From the NCBI RefSeq assembly GCF_000011305.1, contig NC_004369.1, positions 1,798,001 to 1,862,000 on the forward strand: a stretch of DNA of 64,000 nucleotides, given 5' to 3'. Below the pieces are notes generated by a model. That model saw nothing but the letters and a program-made list of their open reading frames with translations. It was not told the origin of the DNA and did no database searches. This DNA is from Corynebacterium efficiens YS-314. GTDB taxonomy: Bacteria; Actinomycetota; Actinomycetes; Mycobacteriales; Mycobacteriaceae. The position numbers and the translations under genes were made by a program. Shown one piece after another: positions 10,900-20,215 of this stretch; position 1 is the first letter of the stretch; the number at the start of each line of letters is the position of its first letter.

Positions 10900-12372
10900 T
10901 CACCGCTTCCGCAGGATGGCCACGAACATGGCGTCCGTGCCGTGGCGGTGTGGCCACATCTGCACGGATTTCCCCTCACCGGTGTTGTCCATGCCGGGCA
11001 TGAACGCGGCGGCGTCCAGTTCCTCGATGGGCAGGGCGGCCAGGGCACGGTCCACCACCTCTCGGGTCTCCCGCAGGTCCGGGGAGCAGGTGGAGTAGAC
11101 CACGACACCGCCGGGACGTACCCGGTTGATGGCGGATTCCAGCAGTTCGTACTGCAGGGTGTTCAGGGGTGCGATATCGGATTCCTGCTTGCGCCAGCGG
11201 GCCTCCGGGCGACGACGCAGGGCACCGAGTCCGGAACAGGGGGCATCCACCAGCGCGCGGTCATAACCGTCGTCGAGGTTGATGGTGCGGCCGTCGCCGA
11301 CATGCACCTTCACGGGCAGACCACTCACGGAGCGTTCCACCAGTTTCGCCCGGTGGTCGGAGACCTCGACGGCGTCCACGCGGGCACCGTCCATGCGTGC
11401 CAGCGCACCCACCAGGGCGGCCTTGCCACCCGGTCCGGCACATAAGTCAAGCCAACGCCCATGATCTTCGCCCTCCACCGGGGCCTCCACCAGAGCGCGG
11501 GCGATGAGCTGGGACCCCTCGTCCTGCACGGCCGCCAGACCCTGCTGCACGGGGTCGATGTCTCCCGGATCCCCACCCTCGAGGTAGACGGCATACGGGG
11601 AGTACCTCCCCTCCTCACCGCCGGTGATCAGGGCGAGTTCCTCCGCGCTGATCTCGCCGGGGCGTGCCACCAGGTGGACCACGGGGCGCTCGGAGTCGGC
11701 GGCCAGGGCATCCTCCAGTTCCTCGGCCGGCAGCAGACGGGAGAAGCTCTGCGCAATCCACTCCGGGTGGGCGGTGCGGAACGCCACGCGCGCGATCTCA
11801 CCCTCCGGTTCGAGCTTGTCCAACCACTGCTCCGCCGGGGTGCGCGTGATGGTGCGCATGACCGCATTGGCGAATCCGGTGGCGTTGAATTTCTTGAGCC
11901 CACCGACCATCTTCACGGTGGTATCCACGGCTGCGTGATCCTCCACGCGGGTGAACAGCACCTGATAGGCGCCGATGCGCAGCACATCGAGCACCTCCGG
12001 GTCGATGTCCTTCACCGGCCGGTTGGCCGCCGAGGAGATCACGGCATCCAGCAGCCCCAGATTGCGCAGGGTGCCGTAGGTGATCTCGGTGGCGAACCCG
12101 GCGTCCCGGGTGTCCAGCTTCTGCTTGGTCAGCAGACGGGGCAGCACCAGGTTGGCGTAGGCATCGCCGGTGCGCACCCGGTCGAGCACCTCGTAGGCGA
12201 TCTCCCGGGGCTTGTCGACGCCCAGTGCCCGCACCTCCCGGACCTCTGCACGGGGGTTGCGGCCGGATCTGGATCCGGCCTTCTTCTGCTGCTGGCCCCT
12301 GGACACACTCTTCGGTGTGCTCTTGGCTTTGGGCGTACGGGAGCGGAAGCCCCCGGATTTCTCCAGGCTCAT
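10900..12372 (-). CDS. rsmB: 16S rRNA cytosine-5 methyltransferase RsmB/Fmu
   Basis: SAM-dependent methylation of a cytosine in 16S rRNA. A basic, low-complexity N-terminal tail of about 45 residues precedes a NusB-like RNA-binding domain (REIAYEVLDRVRTGDAYANL). The Rossmann methyltransferase domain follows with LDLCAGPGGKAALVGAL. The two catalytic cysteines sit in DAPCSGLGALRRRPEARW and YSTCSPDLRETREVV. At 490 residues it is slightly long because of the tail. Its ATG overlaps the fmt stop (ATGA), so expression is coupled to fmt. Confidence 0.95.
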   Translation of the reverse strand: MSLEKSGGFRSRTPKAKSTPKSVSRGQQQKKAGSRSGRNPRAEVREVRALGVDKPREIAYEVLDRVRTGDAYANLVLPRLLTKQKLDTRDAGFATEITYGTLRNLGLLDAVISSAANRPVKDIDPEVLDVLRIGAYQVLFTRVEDHAAVDTTVKMVGGLKKFNATGFANAVMRTITRTPAEQWLDKLEPEGEIARVAFRTAHPEWIAQSFSRLLPAEELEDALAADSERPVVHLVARPGEISAEELALITGGEEGRYSPYAVYLEGGDPGDIDPVQQGLAAVQDEGSQLIARALVEAPVEGEDHGRWLDLCAGPGGKAALVGALARMDGARVDAVEVSDHRAKLVERSVSGLPVKVHVGDGRTINLDDGYDRALVDAPCSGLGALRRRPEARWRKQESDIAPLNTLQYELLESAINRVRPGGVVVYSTCSPDLRETREVVDRALAALPIEELDAAAFMPGMDNTGEGKSVQMWPHRHGTDAMFVAILRKR

Positions 12373-13316
12373 TCGAAACTCGCTTCCTGATCGAGATGGA
12401 CACCACGGGCCCAGTCTGCTGCATTCATCATCTTCTTCCCCGGGGGCTGGATCTGCCCCAGGGCCACCGGGGTGCTCCCGGTTCCCACATACACCGCGTC
12501 CCTGGTCGCGTGGAGCGCGCCGGGGTTAAGCGTTGGTACGTCCGGGAGGTCGGTCACGGTGACGAGGGGGCCGACCTTGAGGCGGGCGTCGTCAAGCATC
12601 GTCCAGGCGCCCGGCCCCGGGGTGTGGGCGCGGATGTGGCGGTCGATCACCTCGGCGGGGACGGTCCAGTCGATGCGGGCGTCCACCGTGGTGATCTTGG
12701 GCGCGTAGGTCGCCTCACCGGTCTGCTCACGGGGGCTGATCGTGCCCGCCTCCAGGCCGGTCATGGTGTCGACCAGCAGGTCAGCGCCGGCGTACGCCAG
12801 GCGGGTGAGCAGGTCATCGGCAGTATCGGTGGGCTGGATCGTCTCCTCGAGCGTGGACAGGATCACGCCGGTGTCCAGGCCCTCGTCGATGCGGAAACAG
12901 GTGGCTCCGGTGAGCTGGTCACCTGCACGGATCGCAGCCTGGACTGGTGCGGCCCCACGCCAGGCAGGCAGCAGGGAGAAGTGGAGATTCACCCAGCCGT
13001 GCGGGGCGACATCGAGGAGATCCCGGGTGATGAGCTGGCCGAAGGCGACCACCGGGAGGCAGTCGGGCTGCAACTCCGCGAGGCGCTGCCGGACCAGCCG
13101 GCCATCCCCGGTATCCGCCTTGAGGCTGGTGGGCTTGATCACCTCAATACCGTGGGCCTGTGCCAACTCGGCGACCGCCGAGGGGTGCAGTGTGCGACCG
13201 CGGCCGCGGCGGGCATCCGGCTGGGTGAGAACGGCGACCACCTCATGCTCGGAATCAATCAGTTTCTGGAGCGCGACAACCGCCGGTTCCGGGGTGCCTG
13301 CGAACACTAGACGCAT
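12369..13316 (-). CDS. fmt: Methionyl-tRNA formyltransferase
   Basis: Formylates initiator Met-tRNA. The 315-residue protein opens MRLVFAGTPEPAVVAL, the classic Fmt start. It carries a PSAVAELAQAHGIEVIKP block and the LLPAWRGAAPVQAAI catalytic region with the preceding Asn/His (WVNLHFS). TGATCFRIDEGLDTG and the smaller C-terminal domain follow. It sits just downstream of def, the gene that removes the formyl group again, and overlaps rsmB by 4 bases. Confidence 0.97.
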   Translation of the reverse strand: MRLVFAGTPEPAVVALQKLIDSEHEVVAVLTQPDARRGRGRTLHPSAVAELAQAHGIEVIKPTSLKADTGDGRLVRQRLAELQPDCLPVVAFGQLITRDLLDVAPHGWVNLHFSLLPAWRGAAPVQAAIRAGDQLTGATCFRIDEGLDTGVILSTLEETIQPTDTADDLLTRLAYAGADLLVDTMTGLEAGTISPREQTGEATYAPKITTVDARIDWTVPAEVIDRHIRAHTPGPGAWTMLDDARLKVGPLVTVTDLPDVPTLNPGALHATRDAVYVGTGSTPVALGQIQPPGKKMMNAADWARGVHLDQEASFE

Positions 13317-13328
13317 GGTGGGAGTCCT

Positions 13329-13838
13329 TTACTTGTTGAACCAGTCGGAGGCACGGATGACACCCATCGCGGCCTTGCGTTCGGCCGGGTCGAGGCGCTT
13401 GAGGAAGAGCACCCCGTCGAGGTGATCGGTCTCATGCTGGATGCAGCGCGACAGCAGGCCGGAGGCCACCAGACCGATGGGATTGCCGTCCCTGTCCTGC
13501 CCGGACAGCTTGACGGTTTCATACCGGGTGGTCTCAGCCGAGACATCCGGGATGGACAGACATCCCTCCTTGCCGGTCTGGGTCTCCTCCCCGATCGGCT
13601 CCCACACCGGGTTGACCACATGACCGCGCAGGCCACCATCCACATGACTGCAGTCGAAGACGAAGACGCGGCGCAGCACGCCGACCTGGTTGGCGGCCAG
13701 GCCAACGCCGCCGGCATCCTCCATGGTATCGAACATGTCGTCGATGAGTGTGGCCAGGGACTCGTCAAAGTCAACGACCTCGTCTGCCCTGCTGGTCAAT
13801 ACCGGATCGCCGAAGATTCTGACGTCACGAACGGTCAT
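13329..13838 (-). CDS. def: Peptide deformylase
   Basis: Iron- or zinc-dependent hydrolase removing the N-formyl group of nascent proteins. All three family motifs are present in 169 residues: GVGLAANQVGV, EGCLSIP and QHETDHLDG (HExxH with two metal His). The gene lies 12 bases before fmt. Upstream, at 13839-14110, the strand switches to the inserted HNH gene, so the def promoter must lie in that 270-base gap. Confidence 0.97.
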   Translation of the reverse strand: MTVRDVRIFGDPVLTSRADEVVDFDESLATLIDDMFDTMEDAGGVGLAANQVGVLRRVFVFDCSHVDGGLRGHVVNPVWEPIGEETQTGKEGCLSIPDVSAETTRYETVKLSGQDRDGNPIGLVASGLLSRCIQHETDHLDGVLFLKRLDPAERKAAMGVIRASDWFNK

Positions 13839-14002
13839 GGTTGAGATGGTTCTCCTTATAAGAGGTGGGGTGCGGGATTCGCCCGGGCCACTGTCGCAGG
13901 GATCACCGGGAGATGTTCCACCATCCTATCGCCCGGACCGGACACTTCCCCACCCCGCCCGGTGGGAGTTGAGGGTGCGGCTGCCTGGCAAGGTGAGAGT
14001 TT

Positions 14003-14029
14003 TCGAAATCATGTTCGAATAGTGTTCGA
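14003..14029 (+). promoter_or_regulatory. Overlapping LexA (SOS) box-like palindromes
   Basis: TCGAAATCATGTTCGA at 14003-14018 differs by one base from the actinobacterial LexA operator pattern TCGAA(A/C)AnnTGTTCGA. A second, overlapping TCGAATAGTGTTCGA occupies 14015-14029 with one base fewer between the arms. The site is about 85-110 bases ahead of the HNH gene start, where a promoter would be. LexA boxes upstream of 13E12 repeat-family genes are known from Mycobacterium tuberculosis. Confidence 0.72.
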
Positions 14030-14110
14030 ATAAGGGGCTCGGCGTCCCGACCGTGACCTAGGGTGGAATAGAACAAATGATCTAACATGGTCACCGCAGG
14101 GGGTACCACC

Positions 14111-15346
14111 ATGACCACCGTCACCACCGACACGACACCGTACTACTACACCGTCAACAACCCCACCGACCCCATGGCCGTCCACATGACCACCATCCGC
14201 CAGACGGACTACCTGGCCTGGGAACAGATCCTCCCCGATGAGGACGCCGACTTCGAACACACCGTGGCCACACTGTCCATCTCCACCGGCCTGACCCGCA
14301 ACCGCGTCACCCAGATCATCCTGGCCCTCTACCAACTCCGGGACCTACCCGGCCTCCATGCCCTCCAGCATGACCTGTTCCACCTCGACACCCAACGCCT
14401 GATTGCCATCTGCAACGCCCTGTTCGGTCTCAACCCCGACCACCTGGCCACAGTCGATGACCATCTCACCGACTACCTCACCCCGACCACACCCAATCAG
14501 GTCCTGCCCTCCGCCCGGGCCATCTCCAACAAGATCGCGGCCATCCGGGACATGCTCGATGATCCCCGGGCGACCAACACCACCCCGGGCACCAAGGAGG
14601 TCCACATCTCGCCCAACCCCGATGGCACCACCGATCTCCAGGCCACCCTCGACCCGGTTGATGCCACACTCATCGACGACGCCATCCGTAACCACGCCAA
14701 CGCCACCGGGAAGACCGCCGCCGAGGCCCTCGTGGACCTCATCCTCGGCAAGGCCACCGTCACGGTGGATCTGCATCTCTACACCGCCTCCGATCTCGCC
14801 GATGCCCCGGTGTGGGCCGGTGGGATCGGCTGGCTTGATTCCTGCACCGGGGAGAAATGGACCGCCCGGGCCACCCGGACCCATGACATGGACAAAGCCA
14901 GGGATAAACACCTCAACGGTCATGATCCGTGTCATGCCCTCAAGGCTGCGGTGAAGGGACGCGACGGAACCTGCCGGTTCCCGGGATGCACCGCCAAGGC
15001 GATCAACTGCGACTGCGATCACCGCGTCAACCACGAGGATGGCGGTGGTACCTGCGTGCACAACCTGTGCAGCCTGTGCCGACACCACCACAACGACAAG
15101 ACCAACGGCCGGATCACCTACTTCATGGACCCGATCACCGGGATCGTCATCTGGCTCCTTGCTGATGGCACCTGGGCGGTGACCGTCCCGGAGGGGCCAT
15201 TGACACCGACGGGGGCGAGATGGGCGCAGACGGTCTCACAGTACCGCACCAAACACCGTCAGCGCTGGGCGGCGGCTGCGAAAGCGGAAGCCACCGAAGA
15301 GACGACCCAGACGACAGGAGGCCAGGATGATGAACCACCGTTCTAG
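14111..15346 (+). CDS. HNH endonuclease of the 13E12/DUF222 repeat family
   Basis: A plus-strand gene inserted between minus-strand def and priA. Of its 411 residues the first 240 are the helical DUF222-like region, including FEHTVATLSISTGLTRNRV and LDTQRLIAICNALFGL. The C-terminus holds an HNH nuclease with its zinc cysteines: CRFPGCTAKAINCDCDHR, then NHEDGGGTC and LCSLCRHHHNDKTNG. These genes are multi-copy in many actinobacteria and are regarded as mobile or selfish. ATG 14111 has GCAGGGGG upstream. An in-frame ATG at 14087 lacks a ribosome binding site. LexA-like boxes precede it, so it may be DNA-damage inducible. Its biological role is not established. Confidence 0.9.
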   Translation: MTTVTTDTTPYYYTVNNPTDPMAVHMTTIRQTDYLAWEQILPDEDADFEHTVATLSISTGLTRNRVTQIILALYQLRDLPGLHALQHDLFHLDTQRLIAICNALFGLNPDHLATVDDHLTDYLTPTTPNQVLPSARAISNKIAAIRDMLDDPRATNTTPGTKEVHISPNPDGTTDLQATLDPVDATLIDDAIRNHANATGKTAAEALVDLILGKATVTVDLHLYTASDLADAPVWAGGIGWLDSCTGEKWTARATRTHDMDKARDKHLNGHDPCHALKAAVKGRDGTCRFPGCTAKAINCDCDHRVNHEDGGGTCVHNLCSLCRHHHNDKTNGRITYFMDPITGIVIWLLADGTWAVTVPEGPLTPTGARWAQTVSQYRTKHRQRWAAAAKAEATEETTQTTGGQDDEPPF

Positions 15347-15367
15347 TCCCCAGGCTGGACAAGAGCA

Positions 15368-17425
15368 TTACCCGATGTGGATCGGGTCCATCTGCACACG
15401 CAGCGGCAGGTCATTCTTGCGGGCCGCCCGCGCCACCTGTGCCGAGCGCAGTGCCCTGCCCAGTTCGGAGCGTGGCCCCAGCGGGGTCCGGATGAGCATG
15501 CGCTGCGGGGGCCCGAAACGCGCCTCATCATATTCACCGGGTAGCGTGACCCCCGGGGGAAGATCCACCGGCCCGAGCACCTCGGCATGGGCGGGCAGTT
15601 CCACCAGTTCCACGAAACTGTCGAGCGCCGCGGCGGCACCGTCGATGGCCGCCATGTGGACAGCTGGCGGGAACCTGACCTCCCGGCGCGAGGCGAGCTC
15701 GGAGGCGGCTGCCCCCACCATGTCCCACCGGATCAGGGACTGCACCACCGCGAGGGAGGGATCCGCCACCACCACGACATGACCGCCGTGGATATGGGAA
15801 TGCACCAGTGTGGCCGCCGCCGCCCACTTCTGCAGGGTGTCCTCCGTCGCGCGGAGATCCTGCCTGCCCATCAGGGCCCAGGTGTCCAGCAGCAGGCAGG
15901 CACCATAGGCCCCACGGGAAGTGTCCCCGCTGTAGCAGTCCACACCCGTGTGCACCGCCGGTTCCGCACCGGGTGTGGACACCACGATGCAGGCCCGGTA
16001 GTCGATGTGGTCGACCACGCGGTTTCCACCCGAGGTGATGATACGGGTGGAGGGGAAGGCACGCCCGAGTTCCTCCGCGGTACGTTCCGCACCCAACACC
16101 ACCGCACGCAGCTTCGGTGACCCACACGCCTGGCAACGGAAACGGGTGTCGGGGCGACCACACCAGCGGCAGGTGGGCACAGCGGCCTGGTGCTGATCCG
16201 ACTGGGGCAGGCCGACGGGGCCGTTACAGTGGCGGCACCGCGCGGGGGTCCGGCAGTTCCCGCAGGCCAGGGTGGGCACATAACCCTTGCGGGGAACCTG
16301 GATGAGGACCGGTTCATTGCGGCTGAGGGTATCCCGGACGGCCCGGAACGCCAGGCCCGGGAGACGGGCGGAACGGGCCAACGGATCACGTTCGAGTTCG
16401 AAATCGGAGTCGCCGACGGCCTGGATCCGGGGCATGCGGGTGCGGATGGTCTCCCGCGGTGCGACCAGGTCATGTGCCCACCCGGCTTCCACCAGCAGCT
16501 GGGTTTCCGCGGTGCGGGTGTGCCCACCGATGATCAGCGAACTCCCCTCCAGCGCGGAACGGGTGGTTAAAACCTCACGGGCGTGGACATACGGGGCGCG
16601 CGGATCCACCAGGTTGTCATCACCATCGCCCAGGATCACCGTGAGTTTGAGATCCGCGACCGGGGCGAACGCGGCGCTACGTGTTCCGACCACGAGACGG
16701 CCCTGCCCGCTGAGCACCGACAGGAACCGGCGGTACCGGGCCTGTGGCCCGAGCCCCGAGTTGAGCACCGTCACCTGTTTCGCGGCGACGAGGGCGCGCA
16801 GTGCCGCCTCAAGCTTGTCGACGTCCCGCTGATCCGGCACCACGATCAGGGCACCGCCACCGTCCTTGACCACCTTGACCGCCAGTGAGGCCACCGCAAG
16901 AGCCCAGTCATCACCGGGGGCGATCTGCCAGGCCGCGCGGGCCGTGGTCCCGGCGAGCACGGCGTCGACGAAGGACTGCCCGTACTGATAGGCGGACCAG
17001 GAGGACAGATCGGGTTCCGTCACCGCACCCAGGTCATGCCAGGGGGTGGAGATGTCTGAGTCCTCAGCGCCGGCGTGGCGGGTGGGGATGGCGGAGCGGA
17101 TGAGATCGGACCGGACCCCACCGTATCTGTCGGTGAGGGATTCGATGAGGCGGGCGGTCTGTTCCGGGTAGACCACCACCGGTGAGATCACCCGGTCGAG
17201 CCAGGCCAGTTCGCCTGCGTGATCGGTATGACCGGTGCGGTCGATGAGGATGGCGTCGACAAGCCTGCCGCCGAAGCGGATGCGCACCCGCACGCCGGGT
17301 CGGGCGTCCTCATGCTGGTCGGCGGAGATCCGGTAGTCGAACAGCCGGTCCAGGTGTGGCAGGCCCAGAAGAGGCAGAACCCGCGCCACCGGTACTTCTG
17401 GAGCGGGGACGCGGGGATTGGCCAT
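15368..17425 (-). CDS. priA: Primosomal protein N' (PriA), helicase motifs degenerate
   Basis: PriA restarts collapsed replication forks. The 685 residues show the N-terminal 3'-binding domain (RVLPLLGLPHLDRLFDYRI) and the Cys-rich zinc module (CGNCRTPARCRHC, then CRWCGRPDTRFRCQAC). However, the helicase Walker A GxGKT is absent: PGDDWALAVASL occupies its place. The DEAH-type Walker B reads ILGDGDDNLVDP. This fits the actinobacterial PriA group, thought to lack ATPase or helicase activity. The zinc cysteines are intact, so a structural or loading role is likely. It is 24 bases downstream of metK, with no terminator seen between them. Confidence 0.92.
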   Translation of the reverse strand: MANPRVPAPEVPVARVLPLLGLPHLDRLFDYRISADQHEDARPGVRVRIRFGGRLVDAILIDRTGHTDHAGELAWLDRVISPVVVYPEQTARLIESLTDRYGGVRSDLIRSAIPTRHAGAEDSDISTPWHDLGAVTEPDLSSWSAYQYGQSFVDAVLAGTTARAAWQIAPGDDWALAVASLAVKVVKDGGGALIVVPDQRDVDKLEAALRALVAAKQVTVLNSGLGPQARYRRFLSVLSGQGRLVVGTRSAAFAPVADLKLTVILGDGDDNLVDPRAPYVHAREVLTTRSALEGSSLIIGGHTRTAETQLLVEAGWAHDLVAPRETIRTRMPRIQAVGDSDFELERDPLARSARLPGLAFRAVRDTLSRNEPVLIQVPRKGYVPTLACGNCRTPARCRHCNGPVGLPQSDQHQAAVPTCRWCGRPDTRFRCQACGSPKLRAVVLGAERTAEELGRAFPSTRIITSGGNRVVDHIDYRACIVVSTPGAEPAVHTGVDCYSGDTSRGAYGACLLLDTWALMGRQDLRATEDTLQKWAAAATLVHSHIHGGHVVVVADPSLAVVQSLIRWDMVGAAASELASRREVRFPPAVHMAAIDGAAAALDSFVELVELPAHAEVLGPVDLPPGVTLPGEYDEARFGPPQRMLIRTPLGPRSELGRALRSAQVARAARKNDLPLRVQMDPIHIG

Positions 17426-17449
17426 GGTTCGAAGATACTATAGTGGCCT

Positions 17450-18673
17450 CTACTTCAGGCCGAGCGCCTCACGGAGTCGACCGGTGCGGTTGGTGGCCTC
17501 CCAGGGCAGATCCAGGTCGGTGCGACCGAAGTGACCATAGGCCGCGGTCTGGGCATAGATCGGACGCAGCAGGTCCAGTTCACGGATGATGGCAGCCGGG
17601 CGCAGATCGAACACCTGGCTGACCGCTGCCTGGATCTGCTCATCGGTCAGACCCTCCCGGGCGGTGTCGAAGGTCTCCACGTACAGCCCCACCGGCTTGG
17701 CGCGGCCGATGGCGTAGGCGACCTGGACCTCCGCCCGGTCGGCGAGGCCTGCAGCCACGATGTTCTTGGCCACCCAGCGCATGGCGTAGGCGGCGGAACG
17801 GTCCACCTTTGAGGGGTCCTTGCCGGAGAAGGCTCCACCACCGTGGCGGGCCATGCCGCCATAGGTGTCCACGATGATCTTGCGGCCGGTCAGACCGGCA
17901 TCACCCATGGGGCCGCCCAGGATGAAGGACCCCGACGGGTTGATTAGAACGGTGATCTCCCCGGTGGCCAGGTGCTCGAGACCGGCGTCCCGGATCACCC
18001 AGTCGATGACGTGTTCACGCAGCTGTACCTCCAGCCAGGCGCTGTCGACCTCCGGATCGTGCTGGGTGGAGATGACCACGGTGTCCAGGTGGGAGGGGTT
18101 GTCATCGGCATCGTAGGCGAAGGTGACCTGGGTCTTGCCGTCGGGACGCAGGTGCGGGACGATGCCCTCCTTGCGGACCTGGGTCAACCGGCGTGCCAGA
18201 CGGTGTGCCACGGCGATCGGCAGGGGCATGAACTCCGGGGTCTCATTGGTGGCATAACCGAACATCAGGCCCTGGTCACCCGCACCGGCGCGGTCATCCT
18301 CCTCGAAGTGGCCGTCGCCCCGGGCCTCCTGGGAGGTGTCCACGCCATCGGCGATCTCCTGGGACTGCTCACCGATGGAGACGGAGACACCGCAGGTGCG
18401 GCCGTCGAAACCGACATCGGAGGAGGTGAAGCCGATCTCGATGAGTTTCCGGCGCACCAGCTGTGGGATCTCCACATAGCCACTGGTCCGGACCTCGCCC
18501 ACCACATGGACGATACCGGTGGTGACCACGGTCTCGACGGCGACACGGGACAGGGGGTCCGCGGTCAGCAGGGCATCGAGGATGGTGTCTGAGATCGCAT
18601 CGCAGATCTTGTCCGGGTGTCCTTCCGTCACTGACTCACTGGTGAACAAACGAACTGCGGTTGGCTGGGACAC
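17450..18673 (-). CDS. metK: S-adenosylmethionine synthetase
   Basis: Makes SAM from methionine and ATP. The 407-residue enzyme carries [18 protein letters not shown] at the start, [20 protein letters not shown] near residue 135 and the P-loop-like [19 protein letters not shown] near 280. All are complete. The promoter immediately upstream contains an McbR-type operator (separate entry), consistent with control by methionine/SAM status as described for C. glutamicum. priA follows closely. Confidence 0.98.
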   Translation of the reverse strand: MSQPTAVRLFTSESVTEGHPDKICDAISDTILDALLTADPLSRVAVETVVTTGIVHVVGEVRTSGYVEIPQLVRRKLIEIGFTSSDVGFDGRTCGVSVSIGEQSQEIADGVDTSQEARGDGHFEEDDRAGAGDQGLMFGYATNETPEFMPLPIAVAHRLARRLTQVRKEGIVPHLRPDGKTQVTFAYDADDNPSHLDTVVISTQHDPEVDSAWLEVQLREHVIDWVIRDAGLEHLATGEITVLINPSGSFILGGPMGDAGLTGRKIIVDTYGGMARHGGGAFSGKDPSKVDRSAAYAMRWVAKNIVAAGLADRAEVQVAYAIGRAKPVGLYVETFDTAREGLTDEQIQAAVSQVFDLRPAAIIRELDLLRPIYAQTAAYGHFGRTDLDLPWEATNRTGRLREALGLK

Positions 18674-18726
18674 TGAAACCCTTCTTTCAGGAGATGAACA
18701 CTGTGGTTCGTGGAAATGCTCTCCCT

Positions 18727-18756
18727 AATGTAGACCAAGCTGTCTAATTTTTGCAA
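18727..18756 (-). promoter_or_regulatory. metK promoter with embedded McbR operator
   Basis: On the minus strand there is a -35-like TTGCAA (18751-18756), an 18-base spacer and a -10 TACATT (18727-18732). Within it lies TAGACCAAGCTGTCTA at 18731-18746, an exact TAGAC-N6-GTCTA palindrome. This is the published consensus of McbR, the TetR-type repressor of sulfur amino acid genes in C. glutamicum. The operator overlaps the -10 box, as expected for repression. Confidence 0.85.
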
Positions 18757-18775
18757 TTGCAGTGGTCTGTTAGTT

Positions 18776-20050
18776 TCAGCGTTCCACTGCCACAGCGGCA
18801 TCCAGGATGCGCGCGGCCACCTCCAACTTGGTGCCTTGGGGAACCTCGGTCACACCACCGTCCGCGGTCAGGATCCACCCCTCGTTCCGCGTCTGCCCGA
18901 AGACTTTCCCATGCCCGACCTCATTACACATCAGCAGGTCACAGCCCTTGCGCTCAAGTTTGGCGCGCGCGTAATCCAACGCACTGGTCTCTGCATCACC
19001 GGTCTCGGCGGCGAACCCGACGATCACGGGATCAGAGGCGAGCTCACCTTCTTCCCTGCGACGGACCGTGGTTTTCAGAATGTCCAGGTTCTCCACCAGG
19101 TGCACGGTGGTCAACGCCCCCTCATCAGCGCCCTTCTTCAGTTTGGAATCAGCCTGGGTATCCGGGCGGAAATCCGCCACGGCGGCCGCCATGATGATGA
19201 TGTCGGACTCCCCTGCCCGTTCCTGCACCTCAGTGAACATATCCCCGGTGGAGGTGACGTCCACGATCTCCGCCCCCGCCGGGGTCGGCAGTTCCACCGT
19301 ATTGCCGGCGATGATGGTCACCCGTGCACCCCGCTGGGCAGCCACCTCCCCGAGCGCGTACCCCTGCCTGCCGGAGGAGCTGTTGCCGATATAGCGCACC
19401 GGGTCGATATGCTCCTGGGTGCCACCGGCGGTGATGAGAACCCGTTTACCCGCCAGATCCTGGTTGAAGGTGACCCCACCGGCGGCTGCATTCGCGATCT
19501 CCACGATCTGTTCCGGATCCGGCAGACGTCCCGGACCGGTGTCCTTTCCGGTCAAACGGCCATGGGCGGGTTCGATGACGGTGATATTCCGTTCCCGAAG
19601 GGTGGCAACATTGGCCACGGTGGCCGGGTTGAACCACATCTCCGTGTGCATGGCCGGGGCGAGAACCACCGGGCAGGTGGCCACCAGCACAGTGGCAGTC
19701 AACAGATCATCCGCACGGCCCATCGCGAGACGGGCCATCAGGTCAGCCGTGGCGGGGGCGATGACAATCAGATCGGCCTCCTGGCCGACACGGACGTGCT
19801 GCACCTGATCCACATCGTCGAACACCGTGGTGGAGACGGGATTACCAGACAATGCCTCGAAGGTCGCCCTACCGACGAAACTCAGGGCGGCCTCGGTGGG
19901 GACCACCCGGACATCATCCCCCGCCTCCTTGAAGGCGCGGATGATGTGACAGGCCTTGTAGGCTGCGATGCCACCGGCGACACCGACGACCACCCGGCGT
20001 GTCGACTCGGGGATTGACTGGACCTGTTCACTCACACGCTGCTGCGTCAT
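18776..20050 (-). CDS. coaBC: Phosphopantothenoylcysteine synthetase/decarboxylase
   Basis: Bifunctional coenzyme A enzyme. The C-terminal CoaB ligates cysteine to 4'-phosphopantothenate using CTP, and the N-terminal CoaC (flavoprotein) decarboxylates the product. The CoaC half shows VVVGVAGGIAAYKACHIIR, HVRVGQEADLIVIAPATAD and APAMHTEMW. The CoaB half starts near residue 205 with RVLITAGGTQEHIDPVRYIG and ends with MCNEVG and the GWILTADGG region. The open frame extends to 20146, but ATG 20050 (424 residues) is preceded by AAGGA and begins just before the conserved domain, so it is preferred. It is separated from rpoZ by a strong hairpin. Confidence 0.95.
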   Translation of the reverse strand: MTQQRVSEQVQSIPESTRRVVVGVAGGIAAYKACHIIRAFKEAGDDVRVVPTEAALSFVGRATFEALSGNPVSTTVFDDVDQVQHVRVGQEADLIVIAPATADLMARLAMGRADDLLTATVLVATCPVVLAPAMHTEMWFNPATVANVATLRERNITVIEPAHGRLTGKDTGPGRLPDPEQIVEIANAAAGGVTFNQDLAGKRVLITAGGTQEHIDPVRYIGNSSSGRQGYALGEVAAQRGARVTIIAGNTVELPTPAGAEIVDVTSTGDMFTEVQERAGESDIIIMAAAVADFRPDTQADSKLKKGADEGALTTVHLVENLDILKTTVRRREEGELASDPVIVGFAAETGDAETSALDYARAKLERKGCDLLMCNEVGHGKVFGQTRNEGWILTADGGVTEVPQGTKLEVAARILDAAVAVER

Positions 20051-20130
20051 GCCTGTTGTTTTCCTTCGGCTGGCTGGGGATTGGTTTTCTTCCCACACTC
20101 TAGCCGGAAGCATGATCCGGGCATGCTTAA

Positions 20131-20172
20131 AACACCCAGTGACCACCTCATCATGATGGTGGGCTGGGTGTT
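20131..20172 (-). terminator. Intrinsic terminator after rpoZ
   Basis: A two-step stem: AACACCCAG (20131-20139) pairs with CTGGGTGTT (20164-20172), and inside it CCACC (20143-20147) pairs with GGTGG (20158-20162). On the minus strand the stem is followed by TTTTAAGC. It separates the mihF-gmk-rpoZ transcript from coaBC. Confidence 0.8.
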
Positions 20173-20215
20173 GAAAGTGTTGTGAAGTTATGGGCTCAAA
20201 GCGCCGGTGAGGGCT

